A stretch of 64,000 nucleotides of DNA from Polyangia bacterium. Its GTDB lineage: Bacteria > Myxococcota_A > Polyangia > Nannocystales > Nannocystaceae. A model generated the notes under the pieces. That model did not search any database, had not been told where the DNA came from, and was given only the letters and a program-made list of their open reading frames with translations. Position 1 is the stretch's first letter; each line of letters begins with the position of its first letter. Positions 43,643-52,505 of this stretch are shown piece after piece. The translations under genes and the position numbers were made by a program. The stretch is taken from the NCBI GenBank assembly GCA_030429545.1, contig JAUIFF010000002.1:124001-188000 (forward strand), read 5' to 3'.

Positions 43643-44250
43643 GTGAGACCGAGGACAAGGCGCTCGCGGTTCGCGATGGCCAGTGGCGAGGCGATGAGCA
43701 CGCCCTGCAGGTGTCGGCAGCCCAGGAGGCCGGGTTGTCGGCCAACGAAGTTGCACTCGACCTCTACACCCAGGGATTTAAGTCGGCGCTGGTGCTGCGT
43801 GATCCCGACGATGGTGCCATGGTGGTCACCGGGCGTACGGTGTTGAAAGTCGACCAACTCCACCGTTCGTTGCGACCGATGTTGCAGTTCTTGCAGTTGT
43901 CCCGTGAACACGTGCGGTTGCAGGTACACGACGGGGCGTTTGAGTTGCGGGTCAATGACCGGGCCGCCGACGCCCAGACGCCAGCACTCGATGCCGCCAA
44001 GGAAGTGCTCAAGGTCTGGTTGGCAGCAGGGCTTGTCGGATTTGCCCTGTTGCAAGTACCCGGCCTCGGGATTGTCGGTCAGTTCATCGCCCTCGCCGTG
44101 TGGATTGCCGGGCTTTTGTGGGGCGGGTTTAGTCTGCGTCGTGGGATGGTCAGCGGGCGTGCGCGGCTCGGTGCCCGCCTGACGATGGGACTGGGGATGT
44201 TGGCCCAGGAAGAGCAACTGATTTTACCGCCGCGGACGGAGACCAAGTGA
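43639..44250 (+). CDS. Hypothetical membrane protein downstream of coaD
   Basis: 203 aa. The soluble N-terminal 115 residues contain a segment rich in beta strands (KSALVLRDPDDGAMVVTGRTVLKVD), followed by two membrane spans (about 118-155, VWLAAGLVGFALLQVPGLGIVGQFIALAVWIAGLLW) and a basic tail. Function unknown. Translationally coupled to coaD (ATGA) and to the next small gene (GTGA). Confidence 0.7.
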   Translation: MSETEDKALAVRDGQWRGDEHALQVSAAQEAGLSANEVALDLYTQGFKSALVLRDPDDGAMVVTGRTVLKVDQLHRSLRPMLQFLQLSREHVRLQVHDGAFELRVNDRAADAQTPALDAAKEVLKVWLAAGLVGFALLQVPGLGIVGQFIALAVWIAGLLWGGFSLRRGMVSGRARLGARLTMGLGMLAQEEQLILPPRTETK

Positions 44251-44414
44251 ACCCAGGCCTGTGTCGGGAGTGTCTTCACGCCCGCAAGATAGAGTCGGGA
44301 CGCGGTTCCGTTTTTTGGCGGTGTGGGGTCCATGACCGTGTTCCGGGCTGGCCAAAATACCCCCCGCTCCCGGTCGTGCGCTGCCCGCATTTTCGGCAAA
44401 AGTCCGCCGAGTGA
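44247..44414 (+). CDS. Small Cys-rich (zinc-ribbon-like) protein
   Basis: 55 aa. It has four Cys and several His: LCRECLHARKIESGRGSVFWRC, then VRCPHF near the C-terminus, with the invariant-looking middle PKYPPLPVVRC. The pattern CxxC...C...C matches a family of tiny metal-binding-looking proteins I recall from actinobacteria and myxobacteria; the name is unknown to me. GTG 44247 overlaps the previous stop as GTGA, which supports a real third gene of the coaD operon. Stop 44412-44414. Confidence 0.7.
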   Translation: MNPGLCRECLHARKIESGRGSVFWRCGVHDRVPGWPKYPPLPVVRCPHFRQKSAE

Positions 44415-44472
44415 ACCCTGCGCCCCTGTGGCGGGCAGTCGACGGCTGCGAAACTTGGTACAGTTTGGTCAA

Positions 44473-45675
44473 ATGCGCCGTTCGGTTCGGATCTCGATTG
44501 TGGCCTGTCTGGGTACGGGTGTGTGGGTTGCGGGCGGCAGCCTGGCCCTGGCGGGCAATGGGTTACACCCGCGCACGCCGGTCGAGTTTATCGACCCCCC
44601 GTGCATGACGGTTGTCGATCGGTCGGTCGACTCGGTGATGCACCTCGACTACACAATCCCCTACGAGGATGTCGAGGTCACCGAAGACGAGGTGCACAAC
44701 AGCCGCACCCACCAATTCTTTGCCCTGTGCCGCGACTACGATGTCAATCAACTACCGCCGACGTGGGTGACCTGGACCGATGTCAGCGAAGCCGAAGCGG
44801 TTGGCCTATTGCCCCCCGACCTGACCGACGAAGACGTGTTTGAAACCTCGGTCGCGTGGGAAGGTTGTTGGCATCGGATGAACGAAGATGCCGACCGGCG
44901 GCCCATCACCTTTGCCGCCGCGGCCCAGGGGGTCGACTGGGACACGACAGGTATCCCCGCAGGTCCCTATGTGATTCGCGGCTACACCTACGAGCCCGCA
45001 TTCAACATCTGGTGGCGCCGGACCGGTGTGGTCCATGTCGTCGACGGTCCCGAACTCGATGGGGTGACTCCGGCGGTGGCGATCGATCCGATCGTCGACA
45101 GTTTGACGCTCGAAGACTCCGTCGAAGTTGCCGGGTGTGTACGGGCGCCCGAGGGATCGATGCTCGATGCCTACTGGGCGCGCGCCGACGAGGACACGCT
45201 CAACTGGGAGCCGTTTGCGATGGATGTCCCGGTCGCGGGGGCCACCTATAGCTTCAATTACATGCCGACCGAGGCCGCCCTCAATCACTCGATCATCTTT
45301 CGTGTCGATGTTCGCGATCCCGAGGGCCGGCGCTTCGAGGGACATGTCTCAAGTACCTCTTTTGTGATTCAAGGATCGAGTTGCGATAGCGATAGTGGCG
45401 ATGCTGGGATTGTTGTCCCTCCGGGGTGTGAGACGACCGGAAGTGCAACCGGCGACCCGGCGACCACGGGCGACCCGAGCACCAGCGGGTCCGGCGACTC
45501 CTCGGAAACCGCGGACACGAGCGACCAGACCACAACTGGCGACCCTTCGGCCACGACTACAGGTGAGGTCGACGGTGGCGGCTGTGCCTGCCGGGCCGGT
45601 GAGCGCAACGCAGGCGGAGCGCTCATGCTATTTGCTGTGATCTGGCACACCCGTCGCCGGCGGGGTACCTGTTAG
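44473..45675 (+). CDS. Secreted protein with MYXO-CTERM-like sorting signal
   Basis: 400 aa. Signal peptide (RISIVACLGTGVWVAGGSLALA), then beta-rich Ig-like segments (PAGPYVIRGYTYEPAFNIWWRR, GHVSSTSFVIQG). A Thr/Ser/Asp/Gly-rich stalk follows (about 315-370), ending in GGGCACRAGERNAGGALMLF... and RRRR. A Cys motif, a short hydrophobic stretch and an Arg cluster form the layout of the MYXO-CTERM signal that anchors myxobacterial surface proteins. Ligand unknown. ATG 44473 follows a 58-base gap after the small Cys-rich gene. Confidence 0.78.
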   Translation: MRRSVRISIVACLGTGVWVAGGSLALAGNGLHPRTPVEFIDPPCMTVVDRSVDSVMHLDYTIPYEDVEVTEDEVHNSRTHQFFALCRDYDVNQLPPTWVTWTDVSEAEAVGLLPPDLTDEDVFETSVAWEGCWHRMNEDADRRPITFAAAAQGVDWDTTGIPAGPYVIRGYTYEPAFNIWWRRTGVVHVVDGPELDGVTPAVAIDPIVDSLTLEDSVEVAGCVRAPEGSMLDAYWARADEDTLNWEPFAMDVPVAGATYSFNYMPTEAALNHSIIFRVDVRDPEGRRFEGHVSSTSFVIQGSSCDSDSGDAGIVVPPGCETTGSATGDPATTGDPSTSGSGDSSETADTSDQTTTGDPSATTTGEVDGGGCACRAGERNAGGALMLFAVIWHTRRRRGTC

Positions 45676-45690
45676 GTCCGTCGCGTTGGG

Positions 45691-45709
45691 GCACATTCTG
45701 CGAATGTGC
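45691..45709 (+). terminator. Hairpin after the MYXO-CTERM-like gene
   Basis: GCACATT-CTGCG-AATGTGC, a perfect 7-bp stem 15 bases past the stop codon. The following bases (AAACC) give no T-run, so termination by this hairpin alone is uncertain. It could also be a 3'-end processing structure. Confidence 0.4.
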
Positions 45710-45837
45710 AAACCTCCCAAACACCGCAAGTGTATGGCCAGTGGGCGAGGTTTCGCACTGACAGGCGGCTATCATGGGTCGAACCGATGTGTAGACTGCG
45801 GCTGCTGTACCACGGCGGACAAAGGCGGGCGGAAGCA

Positions 45838-46536
45838 TTGACTCAACCACGGGCGAGCGAAGGGAACATCCCCGCACTGATCTGTGACCTGTGCCGCCAG
45901 TTTTATGACCTCGGCTGGGTCAGCGGTACCGGTGGTGGAATTTCGATTCGCGGCCCCGAGGGAATCTACATCGCCCCCTCTGGGGTACAAAAAGAACGAC
46001 TTGCCCCCGCGGACATGTTTTTGCTGGCCGCCGACCAGCTTGAAAATCCGGTGATCCTACAACGACCCCAGGATCCCAAGCTCCGGCTGTCGGAGTGCCG
46101 GCCGTTGTTTTTCAACGCCTACCGCCAGCGCAACGCCGGTGCAGTGATGCATAGTCACTCGGTTTGGGCGGTGCTCGCCACCCGCTTGTTTGCCCCCACG
46201 GGTGGGCCTGGAGCGTTTGTTTGCCGCGACCTTGAAATGCAAAAGGGGCTGCGCGGCAAGGGGTGTTTCGACACCGTGACCGTGCCGATCATTGCCAATA
46301 CACCGCGCGAGGCCCAACTGACCGAGTCGATGGCCCAGGCGATGTCGGCCCATCCCGATGTCGACGCCGTGCTGGTCGCCGGTCATGGTGTCTATGTGTG
46401 GGGCGAGACCTGGCAACAGGCCAAAACCCAGGCAGAGTGTTACGACTACCTATTTCGCGCGGTGGTCGAAGCCCATCGGTTGGGCTTGCCCATGTCGGCG
46501 CACACGGGCACTGAAGCGAGGAGAAACGTGTCGTGA
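45838..46536 (+). CDS. mtnB: Methylthioribulose-1-phosphate dehydratase
   Basis: 232 aa, class II aldolase/adducin fold: LCRQFYDLGWVSGTGGGISI, APSGVQKERLAPADMF, the metal ligands HSHS, and the third His in GHGVYVWGETW. The sequence is close to the APIP/MtnB branch. It dehydrates 5-methylthioribulose-1-P to the diketo form in methionine salvage. TTG 45838 is chosen because homologues start about here; ATG 45787 would add 17 residues. The 3' end overlaps mtnD by four bases (GTGA), so the two are coupled. Confidence 0.9.
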   Translation: MTQPRASEGNIPALICDLCRQFYDLGWVSGTGGGISIRGPEGIYIAPSGVQKERLAPADMFLLAADQLENPVILQRPQDPKLRLSECRPLFFNAYRQRNAGAVMHSHSVWAVLATRLFAPTGGPGAFVCRDLEMQKGLRGKGCFDTVTVPIIANTPREAQLTESMAQAMSAHPDVDAVLVAGHGVYVWGETWQQAKTQAECYDYLFRAVVEAHRLGLPMSAHTGTEARRNVS

Positions 46537-46982
46537 AACTTTCGTGGCTAGCTGACAACAACCAGCCGATCGCCGTCGCCGACCTCAACCGCGTGGGTGT
46601 CCACTACGAACAGGTCGACACCGCTGGCGACATGCAACCCCAGCTCGACAACTTGAAGCAGGCGCGTGGGTATGTCGAGCAGGACATCATCGAGCTGACC
46701 CCACAGACTCCCAATCTCGACACCCTGTGCGACAAGTTTAAGGACGAGCACCTACATACCGACGATGAGGTTCGGCTGGTGCTCGCCGGCGAGGGCGTGT
46801 TTGATATTCGTTCGGCCGACGACCAATGGATGCGGGTGACCGTTGAAGCTGGCGATTTACTGGTGGTTCCGGCCAACTGCTACCACCGATTCTTTTTGAC
46901 ACCGCGCAAGCACATCCGCTGCGTGCGGCTGTTCAAAGACACTTCAGGATGGACTCCGGTCTACCGAGAGTCACAGGTTTGA
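46533..46982 (+). CDS. mtnD: Acireductone dioxygenase
   Basis: 149 aa cupin. The metal motif HLHTDDEVR (two His and a Glu ligand) and the fourth ligand His in NCYHRFFLT are present. It oxidises acireductone to 4-methylthio-2-oxobutanoate and formate with Fe (or CO formation with Ni). It follows mtnB directly. The enolase-phosphatase step (mtnC) usually found nearby is not in this window, so it must be encoded elsewhere or replaced. Confidence 0.92.
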   Translation: MKLSWLADNNQPIAVADLNRVGVHYEQVDTAGDMQPQLDNLKQARGYVEQDIIELTPQTPNLDTLCDKFKDEHLHTDDEVRLVLAGEGVFDIRSADDQWMRVTVEAGDLLVVPANCYHRFFLTPRKHIRCVRLFKDTSGWTPVYRESQV

Positions 46983-47062
46983 GTGCGTGAGCCACCGGCG
47001 TCAATCGCCCGGGTGGTCGCGTGAATGGGACCGTTGTCCCTGACAAAGCAAAGAGAGAGAAC
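46983..47062 (+). promoter_or_regulatory. Hairpin-containing leader of ahcY
   Basis: 80 bases between mtnD and ahcY. There are two stem-loops: GCCACC (46991-46996) with GGTGGT (47012-47017), and GGGAC-CGTT-GTCCC (47027-47040). A purine-rich ribosome-binding site AAGAGAGAGA comes just before ATG 47063. The pattern does not fit the SAH riboswitch core I remember, so I only call it a structured leader. Confidence 0.35.
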
Positions 47063-48379
47063 ATGACGACTTCGAGTAAACAGGACTTTAAAGTTGCTGA
47101 CCTGTCCCAGGCCGACTGGGGGCGCAAGGAGATTCGACTCGCGGAAAAAGAGATGCCCGGGTTGATGGCGCTGCGTGAGAAGTACGGTGCAAGCAAGCCG
47201 CTGGCCGGGGCAAAAATTGCCGGCTGTTTGCACATGACGATTCAGACTGCTGTGTTGATCGAAACCCTCACTGCCCTCGGGGCCGAGGTTCGCTGGTCGT
47301 CCTGCAACATCTTTTCGACCCAGGATCACGCAGCCGCAGCGATGGCAGCGGCCGGCATCCCGGTGTTTGCCTGGAAGGGTGAAACCGAGGAGGAGTATTG
47401 GTGGTGTGTCGAGCAGACCGTGCGCTGGCCCGATGGCAGCCCGCCCAACCTGTTGCTCGACGACGGCGGCGATTTGACGATCGTCATGCACAAGCCCGAC
47501 TACGTCGCTGGCCTCAAAGACTGCCGAGGCGTGAGTGAGGAGACCACAACCGGTGTCCATCGTCTCTACCAAATGGCTGAAAAGGGTGAGCTCAAAGTCG
47601 CGGCGATCAACGTTAATGATTCGGTGACAAAGAGCAAATTCGACAACCTTTATGGCTGTCGTGAAAGCCTGGCCGATGGCATCAAGCGCGCGACCGACAT
47701 CATGGTTGCCGGTAAAACCGTGATCGTGGCCGGCTATGGAGACGTCGGCAAGGGCTGTGCCCAGTCGATGCGGGGGTTTGGTGCCCGCGTGTTGATCACC
47801 GAGGTCGACCCGATCTGCGCACTGCAAGCCGCGATGGAGGGCTACCAGGTTGTCACAATGGAAGAAGCCGCCCCATTGGGTGATATTTTCGTAACCTCCA
47901 CAGGTTGTTGTGACGTCATTACCATCGACCACATGCGGGCGATGAAGGACGAGGCCATCGTTTGTAACATCGGTCACTTTGACAGCGAGATCCAGGTTGC
48001 GGCTCTGGTCGCAGACCCTGAAATCCGCGAGATCGAGATCAAGCCCCAGGTTGACCGTTTTGTCTTCCCAGACGGCCATGCCATCCTTTTGCTGGCTCGC
48101 GGGCGACTGGTCAATCTCGGCTGTGCCACCGGTCATCCGAGCTTTGTCATGTCCAGCAGCTTTACCAACCAAGTGTTGGCACAGCTGGCATTGTGGCAAA
48201 ACACGGAGGAGTATGCGCGCGGTAAAGTATACGTGTTGCCCAAGGCCCTCGACGAAGAGGTCGCCCGCCTGCACCTCGCCAAGCTCGGCGCCAAGCTGAC
48301 CAAGCTCAGTGACAAACAGGCTGCGTATCTGGGTATTCCTGCACAGGGACCCTTCAAGCCAGAGCACTATCGCTACTAG
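47063..48379 (+). CDS. ahcY: Adenosylhomocysteinase
   Basis: 438 aa, full length. Substrate-domain motifs are [15 protein letters not shown] and [15 protein letters not shown]. The NAD-binding loop is [15 protein letters not shown]. The C-terminal region FKPEHYRY closes the partner's NAD site. It hydrolyses S-adenosylhomocysteine to adenosine and homocysteine, removing the inhibitor of SAM-dependent methylation. Placement behind mtnBD links both SAM by-product recycling routes. ATG 47063 has a strong AG-rich ribosome-binding site; the frame is open to a GTG at 47021, which I reject. Confidence 0.97.
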   Translation: MTTSSKQDFKVADLSQADWGRKEIRLAEKEMPGLMALREKYGASKPLAGAKIAGCLHMTIQTAVLIETLTALGAEVRWSSCNIFSTQDHAAAAMAAAGIPVFAWKGETEEEYWWCVEQTVRWPDGSPPNLLLDDGGDLTIVMHKPDYVAGLKDCRGVSEETTTGVHRLYQMAEKGELKVAAINVNDSVTKSKFDNLYGCRESLADGIKRATDIMVAGKTVIVAGYGDVGKGCAQSMRGFGARVLITEVDPICALQAAMEGYQVVTMEEAAPLGDIFVTSTGCCDVITIDHMRAMKDEAIVCNIGHFDSEIQVAALVADPEIREIEIKPQVDRFVFPDGHAILLLARGRLVNLGCATGHPSFVMSSSFTNQVLAQLALWQNTEEYARGKVYVLPKALDEEVARLHLAKLGAKLTKLSDKQAAYLGIPAQGPFKPEHYRY

Positions 48380-48854
48380 TCGAGTGCGGGTGCTCTCCCG
48401 CATCCGGTGGTTCTACAACGGCGGCCGGGCGCTTCGCGCCTGGTCGTTTGCAATTGGGAAACGTAACAGGTCGCGTCAAATAGGCGGCTACGTACCAAAT
48501 CGTTTGGAGATACAAATATCGGTTGCGGTTTGCTCGCTCGCTAGTACGCGTAATATTTACCGGCTTCCGGCTAGTCAATTGTGTCTGCTCGAGATGGTGC
48601 AAAAATGCTGGTGTCTACGTCGGTGACGGCCCTACCGCGGGTAGTGAAGGGTATACATCTATGAACACCTGAACTTAGAAACCTGTCCCCATCTGAAGGT
48701 TTGTGATGATTGCCGTCAGCAACTCTATGGTGATTGCAGTTCGAGCAGTCTGTGGCGCGCTCGAGCGGCTAGGAAAAGCCTTTCTCTGCAAGTTTCTTGA
48801 AAAGTTGGCAGTTAGTCATTGCAAATGTCGAGTGTGTCGTGCAAAACTCTCCAC
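48380..48854 (+). other. Gene-free, AT-richer intergenic region
   Basis: 475 bases between ahcY and the next gene. Just after the ahcY stop is a hairpin TGCGGG/CCCGCA (48385-48402) and a second GGCGC-TTC-GCGCC stem, possibly ending the operon. Around 48480-48560 the sequence is clearly richer in A+T than its surroundings. I see no tRNA, ORF of normal codon use or obvious promoter. Confidence 0.5.
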
Positions 48855-49373
48855 ATGGCGAAGTTTGAGCAAGCCTTCCGTGATGCCGTCGCGAATGCAG
48901 AGCGCGATGTCATGATTCAACAAATCCGGTCCAATCCCGCTATGACTGTTTCCGACCTACAAAAGTTGGCAGGCAGTGATCTGGGTTCAATCCTCCGGAC
49001 CATCACCATTGGCGATATCGTCGGTGGCGGCGGTGGAGCACGCGGCAAAGGCCGCCGTGGTCCCAAGCCCCGCAAAGCTGCTCCTGCGGCAGCCTCCAAC
49101 GATTCGGTTGCAGCACCGGCAGCAGCAGCAGCGGCCCCCGCAGCAGCTGGTCCGAAGACTGTCGATACCCGCACCGCCAAGGGGCGTCACGCCTACGACG
49201 CGGCGATGCTCCGTGCCCTGCGCAATGCGGGTCGGGCTGTTTCGGCACCCGAGCTGGCCCGTGAAGTCGGCGGAACGCCGCTCCAGATCCGGACATCCCT
49301 GAGCCGCCTGATCAACGCTGGAAAAGTGACCTGGACCGGCCGTGCACGCGGCACCCGGTACGAAGCGGCCTAA
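48855..49373 (+). CDS. Basic protein with Ala/Pro linker and winged-helix-like C-terminus
   Basis: 172 aa, cytoplasmic. The N-terminal helical part (about 1-50) has AERDVMIQQIRSNPAMTVSDLQKLAG. It is followed by a GGGG plus RGKGRRGPKPRK basic patch, an Ala/Pro-rich flexible linker (75-100) and a C-terminal winged-helix-like domain (LRALRNAGRAVSAPELAREVGGTPLQIRTSLSRLINAGKVTW). Probably DNA-binding, in a nucleoid or regulatory role; family not recognised. It stands alone and ends at two strong tandem terminators, which suggests high expression. Confidence 0.72.
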   Translation: MAKFEQAFRDAVANAERDVMIQQIRSNPAMTVSDLQKLAGSDLGSILRTITIGDIVGGGGGARGKGRRGPKPRKAAPAAASNDSVAAPAAAAAAPAAAGPKTVDTRTAKGRHAYDAAMLRALRNAGRAVSAPELAREVGGTPLQIRTSLSRLINAGKVTWTGRARGTRYEAA

Positions 49374-49378
49374 ACCAG

Positions 49379-49413
49379 TGTATCAGCACGACATGTGCTG
49401 ATACATCGTTTTA
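49379..49413 (+). terminator. Intrinsic terminator 1
   Basis: A perfect 11-bp stem TGTATCAGCAC (49379-49389)/GTGCTGATACA (49395-49405) with a 5-nt loop, followed by TCGTTTTA. It ends the gene at 48855-49373. Confidence 0.85.
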
Positions 49414-49422
49414 CTAACCGAG

Positions 49423-49453
49423 AAACCATGCCTCCGGGCATGGTTTTTCTTTT
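49423..49453 (+). terminator. Intrinsic terminator 2
   Basis: A perfect 10-bp stem AAACCATGCC (49423-49432)/GGCATGGTTT (49437-49446) with a TCCG tetraloop, followed by TTCTTTT. It lies nine bases after the first terminator; such tandem terminators usually insulate a highly transcribed gene. Confidence 0.9.
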
Positions 49454-49831
49454 GTGACGCCGGTGTGACAGCGGCACCCCGCGATCTTATGTGTGACCGC
49501 GGTTCGTGAGAATCCCGGTGAAACACCGGTCTGAAGGCCTGTGGCCCGGCCCGGCCGTGGCGGGGTGGCAGGAAATCCATGTAGATGGCTCCCATCGGCA
49601 ATTTCCTGAATCCCGCAGGCGAGAGATGTGGTCGACCACAGTGTGGACGGTCACGCTGCAAACAGTCGAGAAACCGCGATCTGGGATGCCCTCCGGAGGC
49701 CTGTATGGCATTCTCCGCGCGCCTTGGGCCCCAGCAAATCCTTCCGGTGGACCAGGCCGGCCCGTTCATTGGTGAACGCAAAGCCGTACCTACAGCACTT
49801 CCAGCAACACGCAAGCACCTAGAGAACCATC
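49454..49831 (+). promoter_or_regulatory. Structured 5' leader of fusA
   Basis: 378 bases without a convincing gene. Hairpins by eye: CCGGTG-AAA-CACCGG near 49515-49530; CAGGAAAT...AATTTCCTG (about 49569-49611) enclosing GATGG-CTC-CCATC; the palindrome CCTCCGGAGG (about 49691-49700) inside ATGCC...GGCAT; and GTTCA-TTGG-TGAAC (about 49767-49780). This is much more structure than an ordinary promoter region. No riboswitch class I know fits. Confidence 0.4.
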
Positions 49832-51925
49832 ATGGACCTCGCGAAAGTTCGCAATATCGGCATCTCTGCCCACATCGACTCCGGCAAGACCACGTTGACC
49901 GAGCGTATCCTGTTTTACACCGGCAGGATTCACAAGATCGAGGAAGTCCGTGGCAAGTCGGGCGTCGGCGCCAAGATGGACTCGATGGAGCTCGAGCGCG
50001 AGCGTGGCATCACCATTCAGTCGGCCGCCACCTACGTCACCTGGGGCGAGTACCACATCAACATCATCGACACCCCCGGACACGTCGACTTCACCGTCGA
50101 GGTGGAGCGTGCCCTCAGCGTGCTCGACGGCGCCATCTTGGTGCTGTGCTCGGTCAGTGGTGTGCAGTCACAGTCGATCACCGTCGACCGCCAGATGCGC
50201 CGCTACAACGTCCCACGCATCGCCTTCATCAATAAGATGGACCGTTCGGGTGCCAACCCGTTCAACGTCACCAAACAGTTGCGCGAGAAGCTGCGCCACA
50301 ACGCTGTGATGGTGACCTACCCGATCGGCGCCGAGGATGCATTTGAGGGAGTTGTCGACCTCCTCACCCGTGAAGCGCTGTACTTCGACGGCGACAACGG
50401 TGAGCACATTCGCCGCGAGAAGTGCCCGGAGCACCTCGTCGACGAGGTTGAGGAATACCGCACCCTACTCGTGGAAAAACTCGGTGATTTCGACGATGAG
50501 ATCGCCGAGATGTACCTCGAAGGCGAGCCCGAAAAAGTCACCGCCGAGCAAATGATTCCGGTGATTCGCAAGGCCACGTTGTCGCTCGAGTTGACCCCCG
50601 TGTTTTGTGGCACCGCCTTCAAAAACAAGGGTGTGCAAAACATGATCGACGCCGTCGGCCTGTACTTGCCCTCGCCGCCCGAAATCACCAACGAAGCCTT
50701 TGACCTCGGCAACAACGAGGAAAAAGTCGTCCTCGAAAGCGACGACAACAAGCCCCTTTGCAGCCTCGCATTCAAGCTCGAGGACGGCAAGTACGGCCAG
50801 CTTACGTACATTCGCGTGTACCAGGGCAGCATCAAAAAGGGCATGTTCATCTACAACTCCCGGACCAAAAAGAAGGTCAAAGTCGGGCGTTTGGTGCGGA
50901 TGCACTCCGATGAAATGCAGGACATCGAAGAGGCTGGTGCCGGCGATATCGTTGCACTGTTCGGTATCGACTGCGCCAGTGGTGACACCTTCCACGACGG
51001 CAGTGTCGAGTTTTCGATGCGCTCGATGTTCGTTCCCAACCCGGTCATCAGCTACGCCGTCGAGCCCAAGAACAAATCGACACTCAACAACTTCTCCAAG
51101 GCACTCAACCGGTTTGCCAAGGAGGACCCGACCTTCCGCGTCAAGCGTGACGAAGAGTCGGGCGAGACGATTATCTCGGGCATGGGCGAGCTCCACCTCG
51201 ATGTCTACATCGAGCGGATGAAGCGTGAGTACAAGGTCGACGTCGTCGTCGGTGAGCCGCAGGTCGCCTACCGCGAAACGATCACCCGCGAGACGCCTTT
51301 CATGTACACGCACAAAAAGCAGACCGGTGGTGCGGGTCAATACGCCAAGCTCGGTGGGTTTATGCGTCCGCTGCCCGAGGAGCTGCGCGAGGAGAGCAAG
51401 ACCTACAACTTTGTCGACAACATCGTCGGCGGCAAGATCCCCCGCGAGTACATCTCGTCCTGTGACAACGGCTTCAAAACCGGCATGGACAAGGGTTGCC
51501 TCATCGGGTTCCCGGTTGTCGATGTCGAGATGGAGATCAACGACGGTGGCGCCCACGCAGTCGACTCCAGCGACATGGCCTTCCAAATCGCCGCCCGTGC
51601 GGCCTTCCGCGAGACCATGACCAAGGCCAAGCCGGTGATCCTAGAGCCGATCATGAAGGTCGTCGTCGAGACCCCCGAGGAGTTCCAGGGTACCGTCCAA
51701 GGTGGACTGATTCGCCGCCGCGGCAACATTGTTGGCTCCGAGACCACCATGGGTACCACCGTGGTCGAGTGCCATGTGCCGCTGTCCGAGATGTTCGGTT
51801 ACTCGACCGAGTTGCGCTCGGGTTCGCAGGGCAAGGCCGAGTACTCGATGGAGTTCGAGAAATACGGACCGGTGCCGCGCAACATCCAAGAGGAATTGAT
51901 CAAGAAATACGCCGACAGAAAGTAG
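49832..51925 (+). CDS. fusA: Translation elongation factor G, spd/mt-EFG1 type
   Basis: 697 aa, full length. GTPase motifs are G1 AHIDSGKTT (residues 13-21), G2 in RERGIT, G3 DTPGH and G4 NKMD. Domains II to V follow. The Ser in AHIDSGKTT (classical EF-G has Ala) and the overall sequence place it with the spdEFG1/mitochondrial EFG1 branch. spdEFG1 catalyses translocation, and a second spdEFG2 usually handles recycling; none is in this window. It is not in an rpsL-rpsG-tuf operon. No base of the window-wide decamer set falls inside the gene. Confidence 0.95.
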   Translation: MDLAKVRNIGISAHIDSGKTTLTERILFYTGRIHKIEEVRGKSGVGAKMDSMELERERGITIQSAATYVTWGEYHINIIDTPGHVDFTVEVERALSVLDGAILVLCSVSGVQSQSITVDRQMRRYNVPRIAFINKMDRSGANPFNVTKQLREKLRHNAVMVTYPIGAEDAFEGVVDLLTREALYFDGDNGEHIRREKCPEHLVDEVEEYRTLLVEKLGDFDDEIAEMYLEGEPEKVTAEQMIPVIRKATLSLELTPVFCGTAFKNKGVQNMIDAVGLYLPSPPEITNEAFDLGNNEEKVVLESDDNKPLCSLAFKLEDGKYGQLTYIRVYQGSIKKGMFIYNSRTKKKVKVGRLVRMHSDEMQDIEEAGAGDIVALFGIDCASGDTFHDGSVEFSMRSMFVPNPVISYAVEPKNKSTLNNFSKALNRFAKEDPTFRVKRDEESGETIISGMGELHLDVYIERMKREYKVDVVVGEPQVAYRETITRETPFMYTHKKQTGGAGQYAKLGGFMRPLPEELREESKTYNFVDNIVGGKIPREYISSCDNGFKTGMDKGCLIGFPVVDVEMEINDGGAHAVDSSDMAFQIAARAAFRETMTKAKPVILEPIMKVVVETPEEFQGTVQGGLIRRRGNIVGSETTMGTTVVECHVPLSEMFGYSTELRSGSQGKAEYSMEFEKYGPVPRNIQEELIKKYADRK

Positions 51926-52051
51926 CGGCAAGGTCAATCCACCCAGGCGGGCGTACTCATGCGAGTGCGCCCGTTTTTTGTGCACATACACGGTGCCTGC
52001 GGCAATCACCGCGAGCGCATAATCGCGCTGAGGCGGACGGGAAAAAGAAGC

Positions 52052-52083
52052 TTGACGCGATTCAACTACCCGGGTAGTACTAT
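52052..52083 (+). promoter_or_regulatory. Promoter and BlaI-type operator
   Basis: TTGACG (52052-52057) with TAGTAC (52075-52080) at 17 bases, or TACTAT (52078-52083) at 20. The spacer and -10 are covered by a perfect 14-bp palindrome ACTACCCGGGTAGT (52065-52078), which resembles the TACTACA...TGTAGTA operators of BlaI/MecI. This fits autorepression of the following operon. Confidence 0.6.
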
Positions 52084-52115
52084 CGAGGTAATACTTCGGC
52101 GAGGCCAAACGAGCG

Positions 52116-52505
52116 ATGGGAAGCAGCGAAACCCTCGGAAAACTCCAAATTTCGATCATGCGCGTGTTGTGGGCACGGGGCGAAGCGACCGTCAACGATG
52201 TCCACCAGGCCCTGCTCGAAAGCCATGGGCTCGCGCCCACCACAATCGCAACCATGCTCAAAAAGATGGAGCATAAGGGGGTCGTTTCGCATCGCACCCA
52301 CGGGCGAAAGTTTATCTATCAGCCACAGGTCAGCGAGCGCAGCGTCAAGCGTTCAATGGTCGCTGAACTCGCCCAACGCCTGTTTTTTGGCGATAAGGCA
52401 GCACTTGTCAGTCACCTGCTCGACGAGCACGAAGTCGATCCGGACGAAGTCGCGGCGCTACGCAAACAAATCGCCGAGGCCTCGGGTCGAAAGGGTGAAC
52501 AATGA
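52116..52505 (+). CDS. BlaI/MecI-family transcriptional repressor
   Basis: 129 aa. The winged-helix N-terminus has ISIMRVLWARGEATVNDVHQAL and PTTIATMLKKMEHKGVVSHR, followed by a helical dimerisation part (LVSHLLDEHEVDPDEVAALRKQI). It represses its own operon until cleaved or released through the membrane partner. It overlaps the sensor gene by ATGA. ATG 52116 has a GAGG rather far upstream. Confidence 0.9.
   Translation: MGSSETLGKLQISIMRVLWARGEATVNDVHQALLESHGLAPTTIATMLKKMEHKGVVSHRTHGRKFIYQPQVSERSVKRSMVAELAQRLFFGDKAALVSHLLDEHEVDPDEVAALRKQIAEASGRKGEQ

Noticed and set aside
46983..47062. SAH riboswitch before ahcY
   Set aside because: Two hairpins exist, but the conserved SAH-riboswitch core sequence I remember is not seen.
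48380..48854. tRNA or small RNA gene in the AT-richer gap
   Set aside because: No T-loop consensus or cloverleaf could be found by eye.
49500..49600. Cobalamin-like riboswitch (GAATCCCGGTGAAACACCGG)
   Set aside because: Only superficial likeness; the B12-box (GCCACTG-type) and downstream core are absent, and fusA is not a B12 gene.
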